DNA of 64,000 nucleotides from Rhodospirillaceae bacterium (GTDB taxonomy: Bacteria > Pseudomonadota > Alphaproteobacteria > Rhodospirillales > UBA2165): the NCBI GenBank assembly GCA_018674495.1, contig JABHAA010000108.1, positions 42,149 through 106,148 of the forward strand, in the 5' to 3' direction. The notes below the pieces were generated by a model. That model was not told the origin of the DNA and did not search any database. It saw nothing but the letters and a program-made list of their open reading frames with translations. The position numbers were made by a program, and so were the translations under genes. Every line of letters starts with the position of its first letter. Within the stretch, counting starts at the first letter, position 1. Below are positions 1 through 9,035 of the stretch, piece by piece.

Positions 1-84
1 TTCAAGGCTGAGGTCCGGCAATTCTATGAGCTGGAAAAAATCTGGGGCGATCCGGCGGAGACCGAGCAGGCGGCGAAACCTTGA
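1..84 (+). CDS. rsfS: Ribosome silencing factor RsfS, C-terminal fragment
   Basis: Only the last 27 codons are in the window, open from base 1 to TGA at 82-84. The tail contains EVRQFYELEKIWG, which matches the typical RsfS ending (PEVR.FYnLEkmW). RsfS binds ribosomal protein L14 and blocks subunit joining when nutrients are short. Its place just upstream of rlmH is the usual order in Alphaproteobacteria, which supports the call. The start and most of the gene lie outside the window. Confidence 0.7.
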   Translation, partial: FKAEVRQFYELEKIWGDPAETEQAAKP

Positions 85-115
85 ATTTGAAACCGGCCTG
101 AAGGACACGCGCCCG

Positions 116-571
116 ATGCAGATCACCGTCGCCGCCGTCGGGCGCATGAAATCCAGCCCGGCCGCCCAGCAGTGGCAAGACTATGCCAAACGGCTCACCT
201 GGCCGATCAGCTTAAAAGAAGTGGAAATGCGCAAAAAACTGCCCGAAGCGCAGATGGTGCTTGGCGAGGCCGAGCTCTTGAGCGCCGCCGTGCCGGTTGA
301 TGCTTTGCTGATCGCCCTCGATCCGGTTGGCAAGTCCCTGTCGAGCGAGGCTTTCGCCGCCCAGATGCAGCGCTGGATGTCCGATGGCCAATCCCAGTTT
401 GCCTTTGTCATCGGCGGCGCCGGCGGGCTGGCCGCTGGGCTGGTAGCCCGCGCCCGCTTCAAATTGTCCCTAAGCGAAATGACCTGGCCGCATATGCTGG
501 CAAGGGTCATGCTAATCGAACAGCTTTACCGGGCGCAATGTATCTTGACGAAACATCCCTATCACCGTTAG
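116..571 (+). CDS. rlmH: 23S rRNA (pseudouridine1915-N3)-methyltransferase RlmH
   Basis: SPOUT-class methyltransferase that methylates pseudouridine 1915 in helix 69 of 23S rRNA, using S-adenosylmethionine. The 151-residue protein from the ATG at 116 starts MQITVAAVGRMK, close to the family's usual 155 residues. The knot region is clear: FVIGGAGGL near residue 105, then SLSEMTWPHMLARVMLIEQLYRA and the conserved C-terminal HPYHR. The frame is open upstream to base 26, but that part overlaps the end of rsfS and matches nothing in the family, so the ATG at 116 is preferred. Confidence 0.95.
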   Translation: MQITVAAVGRMKSSPAAQQWQDYAKRLTWPISLKEVEMRKKLPEAQMVLGEAELLSAAVPVDALLIALDPVGKSLSSEAFAAQMQRWMSDGQSQFAFVIGGAGGLAAGLVARARFKLSLSEMTWPHMLARVMLIEQLYRAQCILTKHPYHR

Positions 572-582
572 ACCGCGAGTAT

Positions 583-2157
583 ATGACCGACAATCCTAAG
601 CCCTTGAAACGACCGAAACCGACGGTGCTTTGCATCCTCGATGGCTGGGGCGAGCGCGATGGCGGCGACGACAATGCCATTCACCACGGCGACACCCCCA
701 ATTGGGACCGTATGCGAAGCAGCTTTCCGATGGCCAGGCTCGAAGCCTCGTCCCTCGATGTTGGCCTGCCCGAAGGCCAGATGGGCAACTCCGAAGTGGG
801 CCATATGAATATTGGCGCCGGGCGCGTGGTGATGCAGGATTTGCCGCTGATCGATGCCGCGGTCGCTAATGGCTCCTTGTCTGATAACCCGGGCCTGACA
901 GGTTTGATCGATAAATTACGCGCCAGCGGCGGCGTCTGTCACCTGCTCGGCCTGGCGTCTCCGGGCGGCGTCCATTCCCATCAATCGCATCTGATCGCGC
1001 TGGCCGGCTATCTGGACAGCGCCGGCATCGAAACCCGCTTGCACGCCTTCCTGGATGGCCGCGACGTGCCGCCGTCGAGCGCCCTTGGCTATGTGGGCGA
1101 GATCGAGGCGGCGACCAGGGATATGGCCGGCTTCCAAACCGCGACGGTGTGCGGGCGTTATTGGGCCATGGACCGGGACACCAATTGGGACCGGGTTGAG
1201 CGCGCCTATGTCATGCTCACGGACGGTGCCGGCGAAAGCGCAGGTTCCGCCGCCGAAGCCATCCAGCGAAGCTACGATGGCGGCGTCACCGACGAGTTTG
1301 TGGAGCCTCTGGTGATTGGCGACTATACCGGCATGGCCGACGGCGACGGTATTCTGATGTTCAATTTCCGCGCCGACCGGGCGCGGGAGATTTTGGCCTC
1401 CCTGGTGGATGCGGACTTCGGTGGTTTTGCAAGGGGCCGGGTCGTTGATTTTGCCGCCACCCTCGGCATGACCGAATATTCCAGCGCGCTCAACGCCCAC
1501 ATGAGCGCCATGTTCGATCAAAGGCCGTTGCACAATATCCTCGGCCAGGTGGTCGCGGACGCAGGCTTAAAGCAACTGCGCATCGCAGAGACCGAAAAAT
1601 ACGCACATGTGACGTTCTTCCTGAACGGCGGCGAGGAAGCCCAGTTCGAGGGCGAGGAGCGCATTCTGGTGCCCTCACCCAAGGTCGCTACCTATGACCT
1701 ACAGCCGGAAATGTCAGCCATTGAAGTCACCGACAAGCTGGTCGATGCGATCAAGGCGGAGCGTTTTGATCTGATCGTGGCCAACTATGCCAACGGCGAT
1801 ATGGTCGGCCATACCGGCATCTTCGAAGCCGCCGTCCAAGCCGCCGGCACCATCGATGCCTGCCTCGGCCGCCTGGAAGCGGCGCTCAAAGACGTGGGCG
1901 GCGTCATGCTGGTTACCGCCGATCACGGCAATGCGGAACGCATGCACGACCACGAAACCGGCCAGCCGAACACCGCCCACACCATGTCGCCGGTGCCCCT
2001 GGTGCTGGTCAACGCACCGGCCGGCGCCGGCACCCTCCAAGACGGCGTACTCGCCGATATCTCGCCGACCATCTTGGCGCTCATGGATCTGCCACAGCCA
2101 ACCGAAATGAGCGGCACATCGTTGCTGGATCCGGCCAAAGCCCATGCGTCCGGCTAG
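583..2157 (+). CDS. gpmI: 2,3-bisphosphoglycerate-independent phosphoglycerate mutase
   Basis: Glycolytic/gluconeogenic enzyme interconverting 3- and 2-phosphoglycerate through a phosphoserine intermediate with two Mn ions. The 524-residue length is typical of the family (about 510-520). The N-terminal metal site is CILDGWGERDG, the nucleophile Ser is in QMGNSEVGHMNIGAGR, and the C-terminal metal site is VTADHGNAERM. The ATG at 583 (MTDNPKPLKRPKP) is preferred over the one at 538, which lies inside the end of rlmH. The gene overlaps the start of the next gene by 14 bases, so the two are probably translationally coupled. Confidence 0.95.
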   Translation: MTDNPKPLKRPKPTVLCILDGWGERDGGDDNAIHHGDTPNWDRMRSSFPMARLEASSLDVGLPEGQMGNSEVGHMNIGAGRVVMQDLPLIDAAVANGSLSDNPGLTGLIDKLRASGGVCHLLGLASPGGVHSHQSHLIALAGYLDSAGIETRLHAFLDGRDVPPSSALGYVGEIEAATRDMAGFQTATVCGRYWAMDRDTNWDRVERAYVMLTDGAGESAGSAAEAIQRSYDGGVTDEFVEPLVIGDYTGMADGDGILMFNFRADRAREILASLVDADFGGFARGRVVDFAATLGMTEYSSALNAHMSAMFDQRPLHNILGQVVADAGLKQLRIAETEKYAHVTFFLNGGEEAQFEGEERILVPSPKVATYDLQPEMSAIEVTDKLVDAIKAERFDLIVANYANGDMVGHTGIFEAAVQAAGTIDACLGRLEAALKDVGGVMLVTADHGNAERMHDHETGQPNTAHTMSPVPLVLVNAPAGAGTLQDGVLADISPTILALMDLPQPTEMSGTSLLDPAKAHASG

Positions 2158-3406
2158 CGCCGTATTTCTTTTTGTTATCTTACCCGCGCTGATGGGCGGG
2201 ACGGCCCTGGCCGCTGAAAAACCGGCCGCCGGGATCGGCAAGCGGCTCCAAGACGTGGAACGGGCCATTGACCAGGGCAAAAAAAAATCCCAGGCGCTCA
2301 AGAAGCAAGCCGATGCGTTGCGGGCGAAGCTGACCGGCGTCAACCGCAAGAAGGTCGCGCTGGCCCAAGACATCCAGGGCCTGGAAACCGAAATGAACGA
2401 TCTCGAACGGGAGATCGCGGAACTTAACGGCGCCGAAGAAGAGAAGGAAACCTTGCTGGCCTCGCGGCGCCGCCAGTTCGCCCATTTGCTGGCCGCCTTG
2501 CAAAGATTGTCGCGCCTGCCGCCGGAAGCGGTCATCGCCTATCCGGACCGGCCCGCCAATCTGGTGCGCGCCGCGATTCTCCTTCGCACCACATTGCCCC
2601 GGGTCGAAGGCCAGGCGGCCCGACTTCGCGAAGATTTGATCGCCCTCGACGCGACCCGCGGTCAGATCGCCGAACAACGCGCAAAACTGGCCGCCGCCGC
2701 CGCCCGCATCGATGATTATCGGAGCGATCTGGAAAAGGCGTTTCGCCAAACCAAGGCCGCCCGGCGCCATACGTTGGCCGCCCGACAGGTGGAAGGGGCG
2801 CGGCTAAAGCGGCTGACCGAGGAAGCCGGCAGCCTTCGGGAATTGTTCAAAAAACTCGAATCGGAACGCCGGAAACGCGCGGCCCTACGCAAAAAAACCA
2901 TTGAAAATCAAAAACTTAAAGAAAAAAATACGGACCACCCCTTGAGCCTCGATCCAAAGAGCCGGGTGGCGGCACTTGCGTCGTTTGAGATCAGGCCCAT
3001 ATCTAAAGCACGCGGCAGGCTGGCCTTTCCGGCGGTTGGCACCGTCAAAGGCCGCTATGGCGGCGCCGTCAGACGCGGCATCCGGCGCAAGGGTCTTGTC
3101 GTTGCCACCCGCGCTGAGGCACAAGTTGTGGCGCCCTATGACGGCAAGGTTGTCTTCGCCGGAACGTTCCGGGGATACGGGCTGCTCTTGATAATCGAAC
3201 ACAGCGAGGGATATCATAGTCTTCTGTCCGGCTTGGCGCGTATAGACGCCATCATCGGACAATCACTTCTCTCGGGCGAGCCGGTCGGAAAGATGGGTAA
3301 CTTGGGTGCCGGACGCGAACAACTTTATGTCGAGTTGCGGCAAAACGGAACGCCGATCAATCCCATGCCGTGGATGACGGCGCAAAAAGGTAAGGTAAGA
3401 AGATGA
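2144..3406 (+). CDS. envC: EnvC-like murein hydrolase activator (degenerate M23/LytM)
   Basis: Probable periplasmic activator of septal amidases in daughter-cell separation. The 420-residue protein has an N-terminal signal sequence (hydrophobic residues 5-23, cut near ALAA), a long Lys/Glu/Arg-rich coiled coil (about 30-270), and a C-terminal M23/LytM-like domain (about 290-415, ending LYVELRQNGTPINPMPWM). The zinc ligands of active M23 peptidases appear to be missing. The first site reads RRGIRRKG instead of H-x(3)-D, and the final HxH position reads LYVELR. This matches EnvC, which is known to be non-catalytic. It overlaps gpmI upstream and ctpA downstream (ATGA). FtsEX, the known partner of EnvC, is encoded at 34-35.7 kb. 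Confidence 0.85.
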   Translation: MRPASAVFLFVILPALMGGTALAAEKPAAGIGKRLQDVERAIDQGKKKSQALKKQADALRAKLTGVNRKKVALAQDIQGLETEMNDLEREIAELNGAEEEKETLLASRRRQFAHLLAALQRLSRLPPEAVIAYPDRPANLVRAAILLRTTLPRVEGQAARLREDLIALDATRGQIAEQRAKLAAAAARIDDYRSDLEKAFRQTKAARRHTLAARQVEGARLKRLTEEAGSLRELFKKLESERRKRAALRKKTIENQKLKEKNTDHPLSLDPKSRVAALASFEIRPISKARGRLAFPAVGTVKGRYGGAVRRGIRRKGLVVATRAEAQVVAPYDGKVVFAGTFRGYGLLLIIEHSEGYHSLLSGLARIDAIIGQSLLSGEPVGKMGNLGAGREQLYVELRQNGTPINPMPWMTAQKGKVRR

Positions 3407-4701
3407 AAAAATCGATTTTAACATTGGTGATCGCGGCCGCGTTTCTGTTGACCATTCCCGCCGCCGCCGACGCCGCCGAAAAGAAAAAAGAAGCCGACAC
3501 CTACCGGCTTTTAAATCTGTTTGGCGATGTGTTTGAGCGGGTCCGCTCTTCTTATGTGGAAGAGGTGTCCGACGAAGACCTGATCGAAGCAGCCATCGCC
3601 GGCATGCTGACTTCCCTCGATCCCCATTCCAGCTTCCTGAACGCCAAGAACTTCAAGGACATGCAGGTGCAGACGCGCGGCAAGTTCGGCGGCCTCGGCA
3701 TTGAAGTCACCATGGAGAACGGCTTGATCAAGGTGGTCTCGCCCATCGATGATACGCCGGCGCACCGCTCCGGTCTGCAACCGGGCGACCTGATCACCCA
3801 TCTGGACGGCAAGCGCGTGCTCGGCCTGACCCTGGCGCAATCGGTCGAATTGATGCGCGGCAAGGTCGGCACCGATATTAAATTGACCGTCCGCCGCGCC
3901 AAGAAGCCGGCCTTCGACGTCAACATCACGCGCGCCATCATCCCGCTGCGCACGGTGCGCTCGCACCTGGAAGGCGATATCGCCTATGTGCGTATTTCCT
4001 CGTTCAGCCAGCCGACCAATGACGGCCTCAAGCGAGCCATGAAGAAAATGAAAAAGAAGGCCGGCGATAAATTCAAGGGCGTGATCCTGGATTTGCGCAA
4101 CAATCCGGGCGGGCTGCTGGATCAGGCGGTAGCGGTGTCGGACGCCTTTCTTGACCGCGGCGAGATTGTGTCGACGCGCCCGCGCAACAAGGAAAGCCAT
4201 CAGCGCTTCAACGCCAAACCGGGCGACCTGGCCGACGGCAAGCCCCTGATCGTGCTGATAAACGGCGGCTCGGCGAGCGCCTCTGAAATCGTCGCCGGCG
4301 CCTTGCAGGACCACAAAAGGGCGATCATCCTCGGCTCGCAATCCTTCGGCAAGGGATCGGTGCAGACCATCCTACCGCTGGGACCGCACGGCGCCATGCG
4401 TCTGACCACGGCGCTCTATTTCACGCCGTCGGGCAAGTCCATCCAGAAGGTCGGCATCAAGCCTGATATCGCGGTTCAACAGGCGCGCATCGAAGCCATT
4501 CAGTCGAGCCGCCGGCAAAGCCGCGAATCGGATTTGCGCGGCGCCCTCGACCAGCGCAACAACAACGGTGCCGGCAAATCGGACAACAAGACCGATCCCG
4601 GCAAGGCCCGGGACCAAGATACGCCACTGGATTTCCAGCTACAACGGGCCCTGGATCTGTTGCGCGGCGTCGATCTTTTCACCAAACGGTTAAAAGGCTA
4701 G
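3403..4701 (+). CDS. ctpA: S41-family C-terminal processing protease
   Basis: Exported serine protease with a Ser-Lys dyad, 432 residues. A signal peptide (residues 1-24, KKSILTLVIAAAFLL) is followed by an N-terminal helical part, a PDZ domain (about 95-170, with GGLGIEV and HRSGLQPGDLI), and the S41 catalytic domain. The nucleophile motif NGGSASASEIVAGAL is near residue 290 and the catalytic Lys is in SFGKGSVQT near 317. A low-complexity Gln/Arg/Asp tail follows. Its ATG overlaps the envC stop by four bases. The envC-ctpA pair is conserved in Alphaproteobacteria and points to a shared role in envelope processing. Confidence 0.93.
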   Translation: MKKSILTLVIAAAFLLTIPAAADAAEKKKEADTYRLLNLFGDVFERVRSSYVEEVSDEDLIEAAIAGMLTSLDPHSSFLNAKNFKDMQVQTRGKFGGLGIEVTMENGLIKVVSPIDDTPAHRSGLQPGDLITHLDGKRVLGLTLAQSVELMRGKVGTDIKLTVRRAKKPAFDVNITRAIIPLRTVRSHLEGDIAYVRISSFSQPTNDGLKRAMKKMKKKAGDKFKGVILDLRNNPGGLLDQAVAVSDAFLDRGEIVSTRPRNKESHQRFNAKPGDLADGKPLIVLINGGSASASEIVAGALQDHKRAIILGSQSFGKGSVQTILPLGPHGAMRLTTALYFTPSGKSIQKVGIKPDIAVQQARIEAIQSSRRQSRESDLRGALDQRNNNGAGKSDNKTDPGKARDQDTPLDFQLQRALDLLRGVDLFTKRLKG

Positions 4702-4716
4702 TTCGGACTAACGCTG

Positions 4717-6354
4717 ATGGCGGATGATGAGGCCGACGACGAGCTGGACGACGAGGCGCTGGACGGCGACGCGTTGGTCGGCGAAGACGGCGACGATGCA
4801 GACTCCGGCGACGACTTCGACGGCGATGATGATGATGATGATGACGCCGACGATGACGATGATGACGACGATGATGATTCCGATGACGATGATTTCGGCG
4901 GCGACTTCGACGACGACTTCGACGACGACTTCGACGATGACGACGAAGAGGGCGGAGGCGGAGGCGGCAAGAAGAAAATAATCATCATCGCGGCGGCGGC
5001 TATTGTCGTGCTTGGCGGGGCCGCCGGCGGAGCGATGATGCTCATGGGCGGAGGCGATGATAGCGGCGGCGGCGAAACCAATCATGCAACCAATGCCGAT
5101 CCAAACATACCCCTGGTCACCATGGCCATTCCGCCCAAGCGGCGGCTGAAGATCACCGACGAAAGCAAGCCAAAATTCGGCGCCCGCAAAGGCGGCGTAC
5201 GGAAAAAGCTGAAAGCCCGGCCCGACCCAAAACCCGGCTTGACCCCGCCAGCCACAGGCGGGCACGCCCCAGGAAATGAGAGCGGTCCCGCTCCCAAGCC
5301 TGCGGGCGAGCACGCACCCAAGGCGGCGGCGGGCGGCGCGCCGGAACAGGCCGCCGCACCGCCTAGGGCAGCCGCCGGCCATGGCGCCGAAGAAGCGCCC
5401 CGGGAGCCGGCCAAACCGGCGTCCACCGGCGTCCGCCGCACCCCCGGCAAGGGCGTGATCACACCGTCGGTAACGGCGGTCGCGTTTCGCGGTATTGCAT
5501 TGCAGCCGCGCGGCAAATCCTTGAAGGGCGTCAATTCGGAAATGGTCGAAAGTACCGCGACCGGGCTGCTGCCGAAAAAAACATCGCGCGGCGGCTCTCC
5601 CTGGCAGGAATATTCGCGCCCCTTCAACAAGGACGTCAAACGTCCGCGCATCGCAATTATCCTGCGCGGTATCGGGCTCAGCCGCGCCGCCACCCTGGCT
5701 GCCATCAATCAATTGCCCGGCGGCGTCACCCTGGCCTTCAGCCCCTACACCACAAATATTGGCGACTGGATGGGGATGGCGCGCTCGGCGGGGCACGAGA
5801 CGCTGATCGACTTGCCCATGGAGCCCAACGACTTCCCGGTCTCCGATCCGGGTCCGATGGCTATGCTGACCGAGTTGGAAGCCGCCGATAACATAAACCG
5901 CCTGCAACGCCTGCTGGGTCTGGCGCCGGGATTTGTCGGCGTCTTCCAGGTCATGGGATCAAAATTCGCGGCCTCCGAGCAGGCTTTGACCCCGGTCCTC
6001 GGCGAGTTGGCAAAACGCGGGCTCCTCTATGTGGACAACGGCATCCCCAAGGGCGGGCTCAGCCTCAAGGTAGCCAAATCCTTGGCCCTGCCCCGAACCA
6101 GTGTCGCCCTTACCCTTGACGAGACCCCATCCGCCGCCGCCATCAACGGCCGCCTGATACAACTGGAAAAACAGGCGCGCGCCCGAAAATCCGCGGTCGG
6201 CGTTGCCGAGCCCTATCCGGTTACCATCCGGCGTCTGGCCGAATGGGCGAAGTCGCTGGACTTCAAGGAGTTGGCCCTAGCGCCGGTGTCCGCCGTGGTG
6301 CGCATCGATGGTGCGCCAAAAAAGCCGGCCGACGCGGAGGAGACCAAGAAATGA
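4717..6354 (+). CDS. Divergent polysaccharide deacetylase (YibQ-like) with poly-Asp cytoplasmic tail
   Basis: The 545-residue protein has four parts. Residues 2-78 are almost only Asp/Glu/Gly/Phe, with long Asp runs. Residues 79-84 are a Gly linker, then Lys85-87 and one membrane segment at about 88-110 (IIIIAAAAIVVLGG). A Pro/Ala/Lys-rich spacer runs to about 300, and the rest is a divergent polysaccharide deacetylase domain (RGIGLSRAATLAAI, LAFSPYT, GHETLIDLPMEP, VMGSKFAAS, LLYVDNG). The charge pattern predicts a type II protein with the acidic tail in the cytoplasm and the enzyme-like domain in the periplasm. Function is unproven, and the acidic tail is unusual. It sits 15 bases after ctpA. 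Confidence 0.85.
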   Translation: MADDEADDELDDEALDGDALVGEDGDDADSGDDFDGDDDDDDDADDDDDDDDDDSDDDDFGGDFDDDFDDDFDDDDEEGGGGGGKKKIIIIAAAAIVVLGGAAGGAMMLMGGGDDSGGGETNHATNADPNIPLVTMAIPPKRRLKITDESKPKFGARKGGVRKKLKARPDPKPGLTPPATGGHAPGNESGPAPKPAGEHAPKAAAGGAPEQAAAPPRAAAGHGAEEAPREPAKPASTGVRRTPGKGVITPSVTAVAFRGIALQPRGKSLKGVNSEMVESTATGLLPKKTSRGGSPWQEYSRPFNKDVKRPRIAIILRGIGLSRAATLAAINQLPGGVTLAFSPYTTNIGDWMGMARSAGHETLIDLPMEPNDFPVSDPGPMAMLTELEAADNINRLQRLLGLAPGFVGVFQVMGSKFAASEQALTPVLGELAKRGLLYVDNGIPKGGLSLKVAKSLALPRTSVALTLDETPSAAAINGRLIQLEKQARARKSAVGVAEPYPVTIRRLAEWAKSLDFKELALAPVSAVVRIDGAPKKPADAEETKK

Positions 6355-6380
6355 TACCGCGCGGCTTACCGCTCTAGCCC

Positions 6381-6872
6381 ATGGGTCCCGTTCAAGCCTC
6401 GGAGCTTCCCTATCGGCCCTGCGTCGGTATCTTCCTGATCAACGACGCGGGCAAGGTTTTGGTTGGCCGGCGCATCGGCGCAGAGGCCGACGCCTGGCAA
6501 ATGCCCCAGGGCGGCATCGATGCAGGCGAGGAACCCGCCGAGGCGGCATTGCGCGAGCTTGAAGAAGAGACCGGCACTTCCAGTGCCCGCATCATTGGCG
6601 AGGCCGCCGAGTGGGTACGCTACGATCTGCCCAACGAGATGATCGGCAAGATATGGCAAGGGCGCTACCGGGGGCAGAGGCAGAAATGGTTTGCCTTGCG
6701 TTTTCTGGGCACCGACGACGAGATCAACCCAGCCGGCGTCGCCCACCCGGAATTCGATGGCTGGCAATGGATGGACGCCGGCGATCTGGTTGCCAACGTG
6801 GTGGCGTTCAAGCGCGAAATATACGCCATGATTGTAGACGAATTCGCGCCGCTTTTGGTGAGACGGAAATAG
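6381..6872 (+). CDS. rppH: RNA pyrophosphohydrolase RppH (Nudix)
   Basis: Removes pyrophosphate from the 5' triphosphate end of transcripts and so starts mRNA decay. At 163 residues it matches the family length. The full Nudix box is present at about 45-67 (GGIDAGEEPAEAALRELEEE). It is preceded by CVGIFLINDAGKVLVGRR and followed by the RppH-type WVRYDLP and GQRQKWFALRF segments. The start codon is ATG, 27 bases after the deacetylase stop. It is the last gene of the run, and a strong terminator follows. Confidence 0.93.
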   Translation: MGPVQASELPYRPCVGIFLINDAGKVLVGRRIGAEADAWQMPQGGIDAGEEPAEAALRELEEETGTSSARIIGEAAEWVRYDLPNEMIGKIWQGRYRGQRQKWFALRFLGTDDEINPAGVAHPEFDGWQWMDAGDLVANVVAFKREIYAMIVDEFAPLLVRRK

Positions 6873-6884
6873 CCTGGGAGAAAT

Positions 6885-6914
6885 CGGTTTTTTGGCAAAA
6901 AACCGTTATTTTTT
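6885..6914 (+). terminator. Rho-independent terminator after rppH
   Basis: A 9-bp perfect stem, CGGTTTTTT (6885-6893) paired with AAAAAACCG (6897-6905), has a 3-nt loop and is followed by TTATTTTTT. It lies 12 bases after the rppH stop and would end transcription of the rlmH-rppH run. It also separates that run from korAB. Confidence 0.75.
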
Positions 6915-7063
6915 AAAATTTTAGGCGTATTTTCTCCCTGGAAAATTCTTGTGATAGACGGTTTGCGGGCCACCATAGTCTGTGTTATGAATTTTGCAGT
7001 TTCAGCCACCGAATCTGGAGCTTAATTTTAGAGATTTTCCGAAATAACCGTAGTGAAATGTGC

Positions 7064-7140
7064 CTTGCGCCAAGCCTTTAAAACTTGGCAAGCACTTAGA
7101 CATTCAGCTCCTGTCTGGTCACAAATCAGGTAAGAGCTGA
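7064..7140 (+). promoter_or_regulatory. Structured 5' leader of korAB
   Basis: Two stem-loops can be drawn just before the korA ribosome-binding site (GAGGAG, 7144-7149). The first pairs CTTGCGCCAAG (7064-7074) with CTTGGCAAG (7084-7092) with a bulge. The second pairs TCAGCTC (7104-7110) with GAGCTGA (7134-7140) and leaves internal CTG/CAG segments near its base. This does not match a riboswitch family that I recognise. Only the base pairing is seen, and a regulatory role is inference. Confidence 0.35.
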
Positions 7141-7157
7141 GCGAGGAGTATGCGAGC

Positions 7158-9035
7158 ATGGAGGGCAGTCAGGCAGCCGGAATGAGCAAGGCCCGGCGCG
7201 AAGAAGTAGATGATGTGGTGATCCGCTTTGCCGGTGATTCCGGTGACGGCATCCAAATCACCGGCAGCCAATTTACACTGACCACGGCGCTGGCCGGAAA
7301 CGATCTGGCGACGTTTCCCGATTTCCCGGCCGAGATCAGGGCGCCCGCCGGCACCACTTTCGGTGTCTCGGCCTTTCAAATTCATTTCGGCTCCCGCGAC
7401 ATCAAGACCGCCGGCGATGCCCCAGACGTGCTGGTGGTGTTGAACCCGGCGGCGTTGAAGGTCAATCTCGGCGATCTGGTTTCCGGCGGCATGATCATCG
7501 CCGACACCGGCGCCTTCACCGACCGCAACCTCAAAAAAGCCGGCTTCGATGCCAATCCGGTCGATGACGGTACGCTAGATGGCTATCAGGTGGTCGCCGT
7601 CGATATCACGGCGCTGACCCTGGAAGCGGTCAAGCCGCACGGCCTGTCGCAAAAAGAGGCGGCGCGCTGCAAAAACATGTGGTCGCTAGGCTTGGTCTAT
7701 TGGATCTATGACCGAGACCGCGATCCATCGGCGGCCTGGCTCAATCAGCGTTTTGCCGACCGCAAGGAAATTGCGGATTCCAACATCGCCGCCATCAATG
7801 CCGGCCACGCCTATGGCGAAACCATGGAAGTGTCGGCGGGCAAAGTACATGCCTATTCGGTGGCGCCCGCCAAGATCGCGCCAGGCCTCTACCGCACCGT
7901 CACCGGGATCGAAGCGTTGTCCTGGGGCATCATCGCCGGCGCCGGCTTTGCCGGGCTTCGAACCACCTTCGCCGGCTATCCGATCACCCCGGCCTCGGCG
8001 ATCCTGCATACCCTTTCCAAGATGAAGCAGTTCGATGTAACCACCTTCCAGGCTGAGGACGAGATCGCCGCCGCCGGCGCCGCTATCGGCGCCGCCTATG
8101 CCGGCAATTTGGGTGTCACGGCATCCTCCGGCCCCGGCATTGCCTTGAAGATGGAGGCTATCGGGTTGGCCATTTCGGTCGAGCTGCCGCTGATTATCAT
8201 CAACGTGCAGCGCGCCGGCCCGTCCACTGGCCTGCCCACCAAGACCGAACAATCGGATCTCTATCAGGCCGTCTATGGCCGCAACGCCGATGCGCCGCTG
8301 GTGGTACTGGCGGCGCGCTCGCCGTCCGACAGTTTCGATGTCGCCATCGAAGCGGTGCGTCTAGCGACCCAGTTCATGACCCCGGTCATGGTGCTCGCGG
8401 ACGGCTATATCGCGAACGCGTCAGAGCCCTGGAAAATCCCCGATGTGGACGCTTACGATAAATTCCCGGTCCATTTCCACACTGATGTCGAGGGGTTCCA
8501 TCCGTTTATGCGCGATGAAAAAACCCTGGCGCGCGCATGGGCCATACCGGGCACACCGGGGCTGGAGCACCGCATCGGCGGCATTGAGAAATCCAGCACC
8601 ACCGGAAACATCTCCTACGATGCCGAGAACCATCAAGTGATGACCGATCTTCGCAAAGAAAAGATCGATGGTATCGCCAAATTCATCCCGGACCAGGATG
8701 TGGCCCTTGGTGACGACAAGGGCGGCATCGCGGTTGTCGGCTGGGGCTCCACCTACGGCCCCATAAACCGCGCTGTGCAGTTATTGCGCACCCAGAAAGC
8801 CAAGGTGTCGCACATCCATTTGCGTCATATCTGGCCCTTGCCGCCAAATTTGGGCGATCTATTGCGCGGCTATGATAAAATTCTGGTGCCGGAAATGAAT
8901 ACCGGCCAATTGACCACCGTTTTGCGCGACCAATACCTGGTTCCTGCCGAGAGCTTGAGCAAGGTATCTGGTATGCCGTTTAAGGTCACCGAGATCGAGG
9001 ACGCCATCCGTGACCGCTTGGAGACAAAAAAATGA
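7158..9035 (+). CDS. korA: 2-oxoacid:ferredoxin oxidoreductase, fused gamma-alpha subunit (KorA)
   Basis: Large subunit of a CoA-acylating 2-oxoacid (probably 2-oxoglutarate):acceptor oxidoreductase, working with KorB. The 625 residues hold an N-terminal gamma domain (about 17-200; RFAGDSGDGIQITGSQF, TFPDFPAEIRAPAGT) and an alpha/pyrimidine-binding domain (about 225-620; AGYPITPASAIL near 272, QAEDEIAAAGAAIGAAYAG, TSSGPGIALKMEAIG). Fused gamma-alpha with a separate beta subunit is the KorAB type found in Alphaproteobacteria. The start ATG at 7158 has GAGGAG eight bases upstream. It overlaps korB by four bases (ATGA). Confidence 0.93.
   Translation: MEGSQAAGMSKARREEVDDVVIRFAGDSGDGIQITGSQFTLTTALAGNDLATFPDFPAEIRAPAGTTFGVSAFQIHFGSRDIKTAGDAPDVLVVLNPAALKVNLGDLVSGGMIIADTGAFTDRNLKKAGFDANPVDDGTLDGYQVVAVDITALTLEAVKPHGLSQKEAARCKNMWSLGLVYWIYDRDRDPSAAWLNQRFADRKEIADSNIAAINAGHAYGETMEVSAGKVHAYSVAPAKIAPGLYRTVTGIEALSWGIIAGAGFAGLRTTFAGYPITPASAILHTLSKMKQFDVTTFQAEDEIAAAGAAIGAAYAGNLGVTASSGPGIALKMEAIGLAISVELPLIIINVQRAGPSTGLPTKTEQSDLYQAVYGRNADAPLVVLAARSPSDSFDVAIEAVRLATQFMTPVMVLADGYIANASEPWKIPDVDAYDKFPVHFHTDVEGFHPFMRDEKTLARAWAIPGTPGLEHRIGGIEKSSTTGNISYDAENHQVMTDLRKEKIDGIAKFIPDQDVALGDDKGGIAVVGWGSTYGPINRAVQLLRTQKAKVSHIHLRHIWPLPPNLGDLLRGYDKILVPEMNTGQLTTVLRDQYLVPAESLSKVSGMPFKVTEIEDAIRDRLETKK

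Noticed and set aside
4708..5907. 399-codon minus-strand frame opposite the poly-Asp gene
   Set aside because: It arises from the GAT/GAC repeats read on the other strand (Val/Ile and Ser runs) and has no domain.
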